From assembly GCA_964549615.1 (NCBI GenBank), contig CAZJVP010000072.1, forward strand, positions 1 through 64,000: DNA of 64,000 nt, read 5' to 3'. The position numbers were made by a program, and so were the translations under genes. Each line of letters starts with the position of its first letter. Position 1 is the first letter of the stretch. The notes beneath the pieces are model-generated. The model was not told where the DNA came from. It searched no databases and saw only the letters and a list, made by a program, of their open reading frames with translations. This stretch comes from CAYVLA01 sp964549615 [NCBI: uncultured Thermococci archaeon]. GTDB lineage: Archaea > CAYQAE01 > CAYVLA01. Positions 53,734 through 60,853 of this stretch are shown here, piece by piece.

Positions 53734-54615
53734 TCATGTGGGAGCCGAGGGCGAACGGATCCTTGAAAAGAACTCCGGAAGGCCCCTCATGCCGGGCCTC
53801 AGGTGGAAAAGACCACCGGCCCCAGTTCCCTCAACATCCTTCCTGTCCCCACCGGCGGTCGTGACGTACATATCCTTGTAGTCCTTGCCGCCAAAAATCA
53901 CGCTTGAGACCTTGCGCGCAGGGAAATCTATGCGCATGTCCTCCCTGCCGTCCGGGGTGAAGCGCACCAAGCAGCCCCCGTCCCATATCGCGGACCACAC
54001 GTAGCCCTCGGAATCCACCGTCATCCCATCGGGAGTGCCGCCCCCCTCGGGCAGCTTGACGAATGAGCGACCGTTCCAGATCAGGCCCGTCCTTGGATCG
54101 TAGTCGTAGATGCGGATCTCCCGATTGCTCGAGTCGGTGTGGTACATATGACGGCGGTCCAGCGTGAAGCCCATCCCGTTCGAACATCCAACGCCTTCCA
54201 AGATCTTGCTCAGTTTGCCGTCAGGGTCAAGCCTGTACAGGCTCCCAGGATGGTCCTTGCTCGACATGGTGCCGCAGAAGACCCGGCCCGCAGGATCCGC
54301 TATCACATCGTTGAAGCGAGATCCCCTTTCGGCGGGGATTTCCTCGAGAACCGTGGTCAGCTCACCATCTTTCCAGATCATCACGGTCCCCTTGTCCATA
54401 AACAGCAATAGCGACCCGTCCCACTGGATCGTGAAGCCGCCGACGATCCGTCCCTTGTAGAACTGCTCATGGCGGCCGGTGTCCGGTGCGTAGCGAAACA
54501 TCCGGCCGGTCGGTATGTCGACCCAGTATAGCCGCTGCTCCATCGGATGCCATAGCGGCCCCTCTCCAGTCAAACATGCGTAGTCCGCCACCAGTTCCGG
54601 TTTCATGGCCGGCAT
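53734..54615 (-). CDS. SMP-30/gluconolactonase-family lactonase
   Basis: 293 residues forming a six-bladed propeller. Metal-site residues are in TGEGPLWHP (Glu), RFNDVIADP (Asn), GCSNGMGFT and GTPDGMTVDSEG (Asp); VSSVIFGGKDYKDMYVTTA is the family end. These enzymes hydrolyse sugar lactones (gluconate, xylonolactone and similar), linking to Entner-Doudoroff-like sugar oxidation. ATG 54615 has a TATA box 32-43 bases upstream. The next gene on the other strand is an amidohydrolase-like protein, suggesting a shared sugar-acid pathway. Confidence 0.9.
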   Translation of the reverse strand: MPAMKPELVADYACLTGEGPLWHPMEQRLYWVDIPTGRMFRYAPDTGRHEQFYKGRIVGGFTIQWDGSLLLFMDKGTVMIWKDGELTTVLEEIPAERGSRFNDVIADPAGRVFCGTMSSKDHPGSLYRLDPDGKLSKILEGVGCSNGMGFTLDRRHMYHTDSSNREIRIYDYDPRTGLIWNGRSFVKLPEGGGTPDGMTVDSEGYVWSAIWDGGCLVRFTPDGREDMRIDFPARKVSSVIFGGKDYKDMYVTTAGGDRKDVEGTGAGGLFHLRPGMRGLPEFFSRIRSPSAPT

Positions 54616-54646
54616 TCGATCTCACCTGGCAATCCGTCCCGATCAA

Positions 54647-54658
54647 CCGTATAAACGC
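54647..54658 (-). promoter_or_regulatory. TATA box for the lactonase
   Basis: The minus strand reads GCGTTTATACGG, predicting transcription from about 54628 and a leader of about 13 bases. The same A/T block could serve the divergent gene. Confidence 0.55.
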
Positions 54659-54885
54659 TTGCGCACACCCTCTTAACCTGTACGGTGTTTGTCCCTGACC
54701 GATCGACCGCGCATATCGTGACGAACCGCTCGTGTACCAACTCCGAAGATGTCCGGCTTGCCAACCACCGCCGTGGACGATCTGTGAAACGTCGGCCGCG
54801 AGAACGCGTTAAGTGGCGCTTGGAAAGTCTTTTCTTTCCTTTCCGCAGCAACCTTACACTCACCTCGAATGGTGGAGTCCTCGAG

Positions 54886-55668
54886 ATGCCGGATCTGCAC
54901 GCACGGCATAGGATCATCGATTCGAACTGCTATCTTGGCCACTGGCCAACGCGCAATGTGGGCCTCGGCACAGCGGAAAGCCTGGTCAAGCTTGCGCAGG
55001 AAAACGGCGTGGACCTGTGCCTTGTGTCGGCGTTTGATGCGATCTTCCACAAGGACTACTTGGCCGCAAACCAACGGATGATGAAGGAGTTGGAAGAATT
55101 CAGAGGCAAACTCCTAGGAGTGCCAATCGAAAACCCCCAATCCCCCGTCTCGGGAAGCCTCCCGCCAGCAGTGGTTAGGCTTGTGCCTTCCTACCATGGA
55201 TACACCGTTCTCAGCAAGAGGTGCCAGCGTTTCCTCAGGCAATGCGAGTCCTGTGGGACGACGGTCTTCGTATCCTTGAGGATGAGGGATGAGAGGCTCA
55301 GCCATCCCCTGCTCAGGCTGCGGCCCTCACGCGTCATGGATCTCGCCCATGTCCTTTCGAAGGTGCCCGGCCTTGACGTCGTCGTGAACAACGCTAAGTC
55401 AAATGAGATCGATGAACTCCTCTCAAGGGGAATGGAGCGGGTCCGGGCTTCATGCGACTGGTCGTTTCCCATCGGGTTCATCGAGAAGATCGTCGACAGG
55501 TGTGGTGATGACAATCTGGTCTACGGCAGCAATGCGCCCCTCCACTACTACCGCAGCTCCCTGCTCCAAGTGCTCATGGCCGATATACCCGAGAAATCCA
55601 AGGCAAAGATCCTTGGCCACAATATCGGTCGGATTCTCCGAAGTTCGCACGCGTCTGTGTCTAGCTAG
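54886..55668 (+). CDS. Amidohydrolase-like protein without HxH
   Basis: 260 residues of the amidohydrolase-2 fold (start RIIDSNCYLGHWP; later DVVVNNAKSNEI, NLVYGSNAPLHYY and a C-terminal IPEKSKAKILGHNIGRIL). The usual HxH of strand 1 is NxY/C (DSNCYLG), and the late Asp of VYGSD is Asn (YGSN), so the normal two-metal site is absent. It may be metal-free, use another site, or be a non-catalytic relative. ATG 54886 is chosen. It is divergent from the lactonase gene and may belong to the same pathway. Confidence 0.75.
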   Translation: MPDLHARHRIIDSNCYLGHWPTRNVGLGTAESLVKLAQENGVDLCLVSAFDAIFHKDYLAANQRMMKELEEFRGKLLGVPIENPQSPVSGSLPPAVVRLVPSYHGYTVLSKRCQRFLRQCESCGTTVFVSLRMRDERLSHPLLRLRPSRVMDLAHVLSKVPGLDVVVNNAKSNEIDELLSRGMERVRASCDWSFPIGFIEKIVDRCGDDNLVYGSNAPLHYYRSSLLQVLMADIPEKSKAKILGHNIGRILRSSHASVSS

Positions 55669-55901
55669 ACCGATGGCCATGAACCGACCCGTGGCGTCAC
55701 GACAGGCTCGCAGGAGCTAAACGGCGATCGGCACATCCGAGCAATCCGAAACGGGCCGGTTTGCGCACCGGCGACATGCGCCGCAGAACCACATCGTTCA
55801 TGCATCGAAGGGAGCCCTGACCTTCTGCCCCGCGGCATGCACAAGGGACCGGCTTGTGGCATAGGATCTTCGTGACGGCGAGCCACGCCGCAGAACGGCC
55901 C

Positions 55902-57293
55902 TCAGATGGGCCCTCTCTTCCTGCTCGGAACGAACCACCTTGAGGTCCGCCTGAGTGGCTCGCTAAGCCTCCTTTCGCGGCGCGGCGGGAGTGCTGCAGC
56001 GAAGAGGAGTCCCAGGAAAACCACCAACGCGGCCCCGATCTCCATTTTTCCGGACAAGATCAGGCAATAAACGAGGAGCAGCGCAGCAAAAGGAAGAGCA
56101 ATGAACAAGACGAGCCTGCCCCTACCCGCCGTCCTTGCTGCCAAGAACAGGCTGGCTATCCCAAGCGCAACTAGGACCCAGAAGAAGTAGGCCGCCCAGC
56201 CGTACCCCAAGACCGAAGATAGCAGCATGAGCAATAGACAGCCGATCAGATCCAGCGCGGCCACCAGTCGTCGCACGCCTATCTTGAGCACCCCCAAGCT
56301 CATGTGCCCGAGGATGAGGCCCAGTAGCACGCCCGCCACGACCCCCGCGATGAGCCAGAAGACCGCACTGGAGATCAACCTGTCTGCCAGCGGCGTCTGA
56401 ACCTGTGAAACCGAGAGATCGGCGTCCAGGTCCTTCAGCTCGCCCGAGAACTTGATCGCAGAAAGCCATGCATCGCCGGAGAAGAGGCTCGATATCATCG
56501 GGTGGATGGACTCAAGATCAGTTTTTGGGACCTTGAATCGAACGGGCCCGCCGAGGGCACCCGCAAACCTTGCGAGATTAAGCGCAGGCGGTATCTCCTC
56601 TTCGTAGACCGGCCCGCTGCTTATCGCGAAGATGGCGATCTCCGTGCTGCCTGAGGCGAGCGTCGAGATCCGCAGCGGAAAGTACAACGAGCTGGACTTG
56701 AACTTGTAGAGAATCGGCTCGATGCTTCTTGGCTCAGGCGACAGCTCCACCAAGTCCAGAACGAAATAGGGAAACCTGTCGCGGATGTAGGAGTCCACCA
56801 AGCTGGCTAGCTTCTGCGAGGAAACCCTCTTTCCCATCCCCCGCTCCTCTAGGAAATCGTTTGCCCAATCCTCGAACTGCCGGGAATCGTCAACCCTTAT
56901 GACGGTGATGTCGTGTGAGCCGATCTTGTCGTGGAAGACGATCTCCACCCCGGTCTGCTTCCCGCCGCCCCTAAACTCCCCTAACGGGCTGTGATCGCGC
57001 ATCAGACTGTTGATAGCCACGAATGGAGCAAGATCGGTCTTTTCGATGACGTCGGGCTCAGAAGGAAGAGGCAAGACCTCCAAGACCGTCGTTGCTGCGT
57101 CGGCATACACGTCCGTGGAGAGTATCAGGATCTCCTCTAGGCCGTTCCAAGCAACGATTGCCTTCTGGCCTGGACCGAAGACGGAAACGTCGGCAAGGGG
57201 CAGCATTCCCCTGTCCGCCAAGCAGACCTGCACTGCCAAGCCCGCCAAGAGCAAACCAGCTACGAACAGGACCAGCATCCGAGTGCTGGACAC
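55902..57293 (-). CDS. DUF2330-like multi-pass membrane protein
   Basis: About 463 residues. A signal/anchor (MLVLFVAGLLLAGLAVQVCLA) precedes an extracellular domain with VFGPGQKAIVAWNGLEEILI, LSTDVYADA and VLEVLPLPSEPDV, the DUF2330 hallmark. After about residue 310 come six membrane helices (SAVFWLIAGVVAGVLLGLIL; LDLIGCLLLMLLSSVLGYGW; YFFWVLVALGIASLFLAA; LVLFIALPFAALLLVYCLIL; AALVVFLGLLFAAAL) and a basic tail. Function is unknown. GTG 57293 fits TATA-like GATTTATCAG at 57325-57334; ATG 57278 is an alternative. Confidence 0.78.
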   Translation of the reverse strand: MSSTRMLVLFVAGLLLAGLAVQVCLADRGMLPLADVSVFGPGQKAIVAWNGLEEILILSTDVYADAATTVLEVLPLPSEPDVIEKTDLAPFVAINSLMRDHSPLGEFRGGGKQTGVEIVFHDKIGSHDITVIRVDDSRQFEDWANDFLEERGMGKRVSSQKLASLVDSYIRDRFPYFVLDLVELSPEPRSIEPILYKFKSSSLYFPLRISTLASGSTEIAIFAISSGPVYEEEIPPALNLARFAGALGGPVRFKVPKTDLESIHPMISSLFSGDAWLSAIKFSGELKDLDADLSVSQVQTPLADRLISSAVFWLIAGVVAGVLLGLILGHMSLGVLKIGVRRLVAALDLIGCLLLMLLSSVLGYGWAAYFFWVLVALGIASLFLAARTAGRGRLVLFIALPFAALLLVYCLILSGKMEIGAALVVFLGLLFAAALPPRRERRLSEPLRRTSRWFVPSRKRGPI

Positions 57294-57324
57294 GAGGGCA
57301 CCCCTCTCCGCGTAGTCGTCCGTT

Positions 57325-57334
57325 CTGATAAATC
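57325..57334 (-). promoter_or_regulatory. TATA box for DUF2330-like gene
   Basis: The minus strand reads GATTTATCAG, centred about 36 bases before GTG 57293 and 51 before ATG 57278. Confidence 0.5.
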
Positions 57335-57474
57335 CTCCCCTGCCTGCGTACTGCAACAATCAACTCTCTCAGGATCCTGAGCCTCTTCTCAGCCGTCTCC
57401 CACTTCTCCAACAAAAACACCAGCAAACCCACCCCACACAAAGTGTAACATATGTCGGTTTACCCAACAGTCGG

Positions 57475-57948
57475 TCAGCCCAGCGTCAAGCTTATCTCAT
57501 CGCCTGGGGAAAGCCCCCGCCACAACTTCCCACCCGTGATGGTTATGACCAGATCATCCTTTCCGCTCACCGAATGCAACCTGACGAGCTTCCTCGAGCG
57601 ATCCACCTTCGTCACCTTGCATTCGATCTTCTCAAGCGATCCTGGTGCCAGTTTCGGTCCGGCCGCCTCGGCCCATCGGTACATCTCAAGAAGCCGTCTG
57701 CCCTCATCGCTGAGCCTTGAGCAGCCCCCCTTCGCGCCTCCGCGGGTTGAGATGACGACCGGCCTTCCCGCGGCTTCCCCGATCTTCGAAACGATCCCCC
57801 AAGCATGCCTGTAGGAAAGGCCAAGGTTGGAAGCAGCGTGTCTGATCGAGCCGGTCCTCTCGATCTCCTCCAACAGCTTCGCCCTTCCCTTCCCGATCAG
57901 GGGGCGTCCGTCCCTCTCGATCCAGATCTTGGACCTCGCCGTTGCCAT
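57475..57948 (-). CDS. ModE-like winged-helix regulator
   Basis: 157 residues. The N-terminal half is the LysR/ModE-type winged helix (KLLEEIERTGSIRHAASNLG, LSYRHAWGIVSKIGEA, GGAKGGCSRLSDEGRRLLEMY). The C-terminal part is a small TOBE-like beta domain (KVTKVDRSRKLVRLHSVSG, GGKLWRGLSPGDEISLTLG) that in ModE binds molybdate. It likely controls molybdate/tungstate uptake or use. ATG 57948 is 3 bases after the stop of the nuclease gene; RHH regulator, nuclease and this gene lie end to end on the minus strand. Confidence 0.85.
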   Translation of the reverse strand: MATARSKIWIERDGRPLIGKGRAKLLEEIERTGSIRHAASNLGLSYRHAWGIVSKIGEAAGRPVVISTRGGAKGGCSRLSDEGRRLLEMYRWAEAAGPKLAPGSLEKIECKVTKVDRSRKLVRLHSVSGKDDLVITITGGKLWRGLSPGDEISLTLG

Positions 57949-57950
57949 CC

Positions 57951-58670
57951 CTATCGACCACGGAGCATCTCGTACCTTCGGATGATCTGCCCGATCACGG
58001 TTCCATCCTCCAAACGTGCAGCGAGATCTTTGAGGACGGCCGGGGAATAGGTCCATGCCCCCTTCTCATTGAAGGAGACGCACCGCAGATATTCAATCCT
58101 CAAGGTGGGGTAGCAGGACTCCAACAGATAGCAGTAGACGGCCACCTGAGGCATGGAGTACAGAAACCTGCCCTCAGGCTTGTAGTCTATCACCTCGATG
58201 CAGTCGGGGCAGATCCGCATCAGATCGATGTGGCCCGTTAGCCTCAGAAAACCCGACCACACGGGCACCTCCATGGCCACCATGCCGGGGTCGTTCTTCA
58301 GCAGGTAGTCTTGAACCTGGAAGTGTCTGTCACGAACCTTCCTCATCCGGGCGATCGAGCCGCATATGGACTCGTATTCGCCCTCGGATGCCCTAGTGTC
58401 CAGAAGTCCCCGCTCCTCCAGATGGGACACGAACCACGCATCCGAAGGCCTCGCCGGCAACCTGAGTTGGGACGCGCGTTCGTACTTCTCGTCCTCGAAA
58501 ACGTTCAGGGGGATTCGTCCCTGTGCAACCGTCGAGAGGGCATGCCACAGATCCTTGCTGTGCTTCTGGTTGAAAGCCCTGTGATGCCTCAGGTTCCACT
58601 GGAAGAGGTAGCCCACACCAGTATGTCGAAGCCTCCTGCGAACGATGAGCCCGTATTCTTCCTCCGACAA
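57951..58670 (-). CDS. PD-(D/E)XK nuclease, RecB/Cas4-like
   Basis: 239 residues. The nuclease core reads GFLRLTGHIDLMRI (Asp of motif II), IEVIDYKPEG (D-Y-K of motif III) and MPQVAVYCYLL (motif QxxxY), the order seen in Cas4 and RecB-type nucleases. Four Cys spread over the protein could include an Fe-S cluster as in Cas4, but the spacing is not diagnostic. No CRISPR array or other cas genes lie nearby, so a repair or plasmid-defence role is more likely. It starts with TTG 3 bases after the regulator gene; GTG-type alternatives exist. It is co-transcribed with the regulators on both sides. Confidence 0.82.
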   Translation of the reverse strand: MSEEEYGLIVRRRLRHTGVGYLFQWNLRHHRAFNQKHSKDLWHALSTVAQGRIPLNVFEDEKYERASQLRLPARPSDAWFVSHLEERGLLDTRASEGEYESICGSIARMRKVRDRHFQVQDYLLKNDPGMVAMEVPVWSGFLRLTGHIDLMRICPDCIEVIDYKPEGRFLYSMPQVAVYCYLLESCYPTLRIEYLRCVSFNEKGAWTYSPAVLKDLAARLEDGTVIGQIIRRYEMLRGR

Positions 58671-58673
58671 GCA

Positions 58674-59069
58674 CTACTGCTCCGTCATGATGTACCGGGT
58701 CTGCTCGATTCCCCTGATACCCCTGATCCTTGAGGTCATGATCCTGATTTCATCACTCTTGCCCTTTGCCAGGAAAACGGTGATGTTGCGGCCTCCGCCG
58801 ATCTTGAACGATGCCTCTGCCTCGATGAGCCTGGAAAACTGCGACCTCACCCTGTCTATGCGACCCCTCTCGCTTTCACCCTCCCTGTAAAGGAACATGA
58901 ATGCGTTGAAGACGTCCTCCTTCACCTTGCCGTACATCCGCTGCTCCGATATGTGGCTCCTGATTGCGTCCCTAATCGCCTCGCTCCTTGAGGAGTACCC
59001 CACGATGCCCATCATGAGGTCCAGCTCCTTCATCAAAGCATCGGGAATGTTGAGACTAACGATCGGCAT
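58674..59069 (-). CDS. Ribbon-helix-helix regulator, NikR-like fold without metal site
   Basis: 131 residues. A CopG/RHH domain (VSLNIPDALMKELDLMMG, SSRSEAIRDAIRSHI) precedes an ACT-like C-terminal domain similar to NikR (FMFLYREGESERG, GRNITVFLAKGKS, IRIMTSRIRGIRGI). NikR's nickel ligands (His/His/Cys) are absent; the C-terminal domain contains no Cys or His, so it must sense something else or nothing. A minus-strand TATA box at 59103-59112 drives this run of three to four genes. Confidence 0.85.
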   Translation of the reverse strand: MPIVSLNIPDALMKELDLMMGIVGYSSRSEAIRDAIRSHISEQRMYGKVKEDVFNAFMFLYREGESERGRIDRVRSQFSRLIEAEASFKIGGGRNITVFLAKGKSDEIRIMTSRIRGIRGIEQTRYIMTEQ

Positions 59070-59102
59070 CTGCCTTCCCCGCTGCCGGTCCTCAGCGGAT
59101 CA

Positions 59103-59112
59103 CCTTAAATCT
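59103..59112 (-). promoter_or_regulatory. TATA box of the RHH-nuclease-ModE operon
   Basis: The minus strand reads AGATTTAAGG, centred about 38 bases before ATG 59069, leaving a leader of about 12 bases. Confidence 0.6.
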
Positions 59113-59437
59113 TGTGCATATATGTTGAACGTCTCGTATGGCAAGAGGCGGGGGAACCACAAAAGGGGCCGCCGTGTGGGGCCCCTCCCATCGGACAATC
59201 GATGAAAAGCCCGGATCCGGTGGAAGTGATAAGACCGCCATTTGTGTCCACATCCCTACTCTCGGATCGCGCGCTCGTGCCCAAGCCGTTTCCATACACT
59301 TTCGGCGGACGTCGGAATGAATGCAATGGAAGGACGGCGACTGGGCCGAGGATTCTCAACGGTCACCAGATGACCAGCAAGACTCCGCCAGCGAACCTCC
59401 TGCCATGGAGCCCGAGGCATGCTATGCCCAACAACAG
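59113..59437. other. Gene-free divergent region
   Basis: About 325 bases without a credible gene or repeat between the RHH gene and the zinc-ribbon gene. Only promoter elements at either end are seen. Confidence 0.5.
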
Positions 59438-59472
59438 TCTTTATCAACTCGGACGCCAACGTATGTGGGGGA

Positions 59473-59721
59473 ATGAACCTGCAGTGGATCAAGTGCCCAG
59501 GCTGCGGCAACGACCTCTTCAGGATAAGGCTCGACGGGTTGGCCCAGTGCTCCCGGTGTGGAAGGCCCCTTGAGATTCCGACAAGGGAGAGGCGCCCCCG
59601 GATCCCCAGCCCTTACCCGGAGCAGCCGCCCGAGTACCCCGAGCCCTACCATCCTGACATCAAGGGTCCGACCTGGATCTCCGCCGAGGGCAGGACGCAC
59701 GGGGACAGGAACGCCTCGTGA
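59473..59721 (+). CDS. Small zinc-ribbon protein with proline-rich tail
   Basis: 82 residues. Two Cys pairs (CPGC, CSRC) form a zinc ribbon in the first 35 residues; the rest is Pro/Tyr/Glu-rich and probably unstructured (YPEQPPEYPEPYHPD). ATG 59473 follows a CTTTATCA element at 59438-59445 by about 28-35 bases, so the mRNA is almost leaderless. Function unknown. It precedes the radical SAM gene by 42 bases on the same strand. Confidence 0.7.
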   Translation: MNLQWIKCPGCGNDLFRIRLDGLAQCSRCGRPLEIPTRERRPRIPSPYPEQPPEYPEPYHPDIKGPTWISAEGRTHGDRNAS

Positions 59722-59763
59722 TTCCTCTCGACCATCCGGTAGCGCCCCCGAGATGATCGGTCT

Positions 59764-60834
59764 ATGGGCAGGGCCAGGAACGAACCATTTGCACCTTCGG
59801 CCAGAAGAGAGGCGAAGCTCTACTCGCGCCTACGCGGAGGGAGGGTGAGGTGCGACCTCTGTTGCAGAAGGTGCGTCATTGCCGATGGCGAGAAGGGCTA
59901 CTGCAGGACGAGGCAGAACCTCGGAGGAACGCTCTACACGCTCGTCTACGGGGATCTGAGCGCCTTGGAAAGCCGGCCAATCGAGATCAAGCCCTTCTTC
60001 CACTACTGGCCGGGATCCACGGCCCTGACCTTCTCCACGTGGTCCTGCAACTTCGACTGTCCGTGGTGCCAGAACCATCACCTGTCCAGGACGCCTCCGG
60101 GCGAATCCGATCCTTCACGTAGCCCGCAGGAGATATTGGCCATCGCGGAACGCAACGGCGACCAAGGGCTGTGCGCTTCATTCCAAGAGCCTACCCTCGG
60201 GACCGAGTTCGCCCTCGACCTTTTCGCGCTGGCCCGCTGCAGGGGCCTGTATGCATGCTACGTCTCCAACGGTTACATGACCCAGCAGGCCTTGGCCCTC
60301 CTTGCGGAGTCAGGCCTTGACGGACTGAAGATCGACCTCAAGGGGCCGCCCGAGGTGTACAGGAAGTACTGCGGTGGCGTCGATGTCGACCACGTGCTGA
60401 GGAACGCCCGTGCCGCAAGAAGGCTCGGAATCCATGTTGAGATCGTGAATCTTGTGATCCCCGGGGTCAATGACGACCAGTCCTCCGTCGAATGGGTCGT
60501 GGACCAACATCTGCGATGCTTGGGCCAGGATGCGCCGCTCCACTTCACGAGATACTACCCGGCCCACCACTATTCAATGCCCCCTACCCCGGTTAGGCGG
60601 CTAGAGGATGCGGTCAGGACCGCAACGGAGAAGGGCGTCAAGTTTGCCTACGTGGGCAACGTCCCGGGGCACCGGTTCGAAAACACACACTGCCCCGAAT
60701 GTGGATCCCTCGCGATCGCAAGGCAGGGATACAGGGTCACCTCATTTCATCTGGATCCGGGTTTTCGCTGCCGAAAGTGCGGAACGGCCCTGCCAATCAA
60801 AGGTAGATACGTTGAGGGCCGATTTGCCCGCTAG
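59764..60834 (+). CDS. Radical SAM protein, AmmeMemoRadiSam/PflA-like
   Basis: 356 residues. An N-terminal Cys cluster (CDLCCRRCVIADGEKGYC) precedes the radical SAM cluster CNFDCPWC (CX3CX2C) at about residue 97. The SAM-binding FQEPTLG and the IDLKGPPEVYRKYCGG, NLVIPGVNDD and HFTRYYPAH blocks follow. A C-terminal zinc-like pair of CPEC and CRKC motifs completes the family layout. The AmmeMemoRadiSam group belongs with two other proteins (AMMECR1, Memo) that are not in this window. It may modify a protein or RNA. It ends 20 bases before the convergent hypF. Confidence 0.88.
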   Translation: MGRARNEPFAPSARREAKLYSRLRGGRVRCDLCCRRCVIADGEKGYCRTRQNLGGTLYTLVYGDLSALESRPIEIKPFFHYWPGSTALTFSTWSCNFDCPWCQNHHLSRTPPGESDPSRSPQEILAIAERNGDQGLCASFQEPTLGTEFALDLFALARCRGLYACYVSNGYMTQQALALLAESGLDGLKIDLKGPPEVYRKYCGGVDVDHVLRNARAARRLGIHVEIVNLVIPGVNDDQSSVEWVVDQHLRCLGQDAPLHFTRYYPAHHYSMPPTPVRRLEDAVRTATEKGVKFAYVGNVPGHRFENTHCPECGSLAIARQGYRVTSFHLDPGFRCRKCGTALPIKGRYVEGRFAR

Positions 60835-60853
60835 GCCGTGCCCCAACGTTGGG

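Noticed and set aside
53637-53881. Plus-strand open frame starting MRKTFTVGKPSGKNRF
   Set aside because: It runs antisense into the lactonase gene, has no promoter or family motif, and its second half is clearly a shadow.
57951-59112. Possible CRISPR locus because of the Cas4-like nuclease
   Set aside because: No repeat array and no other cas genes are visible anywhere in the window.
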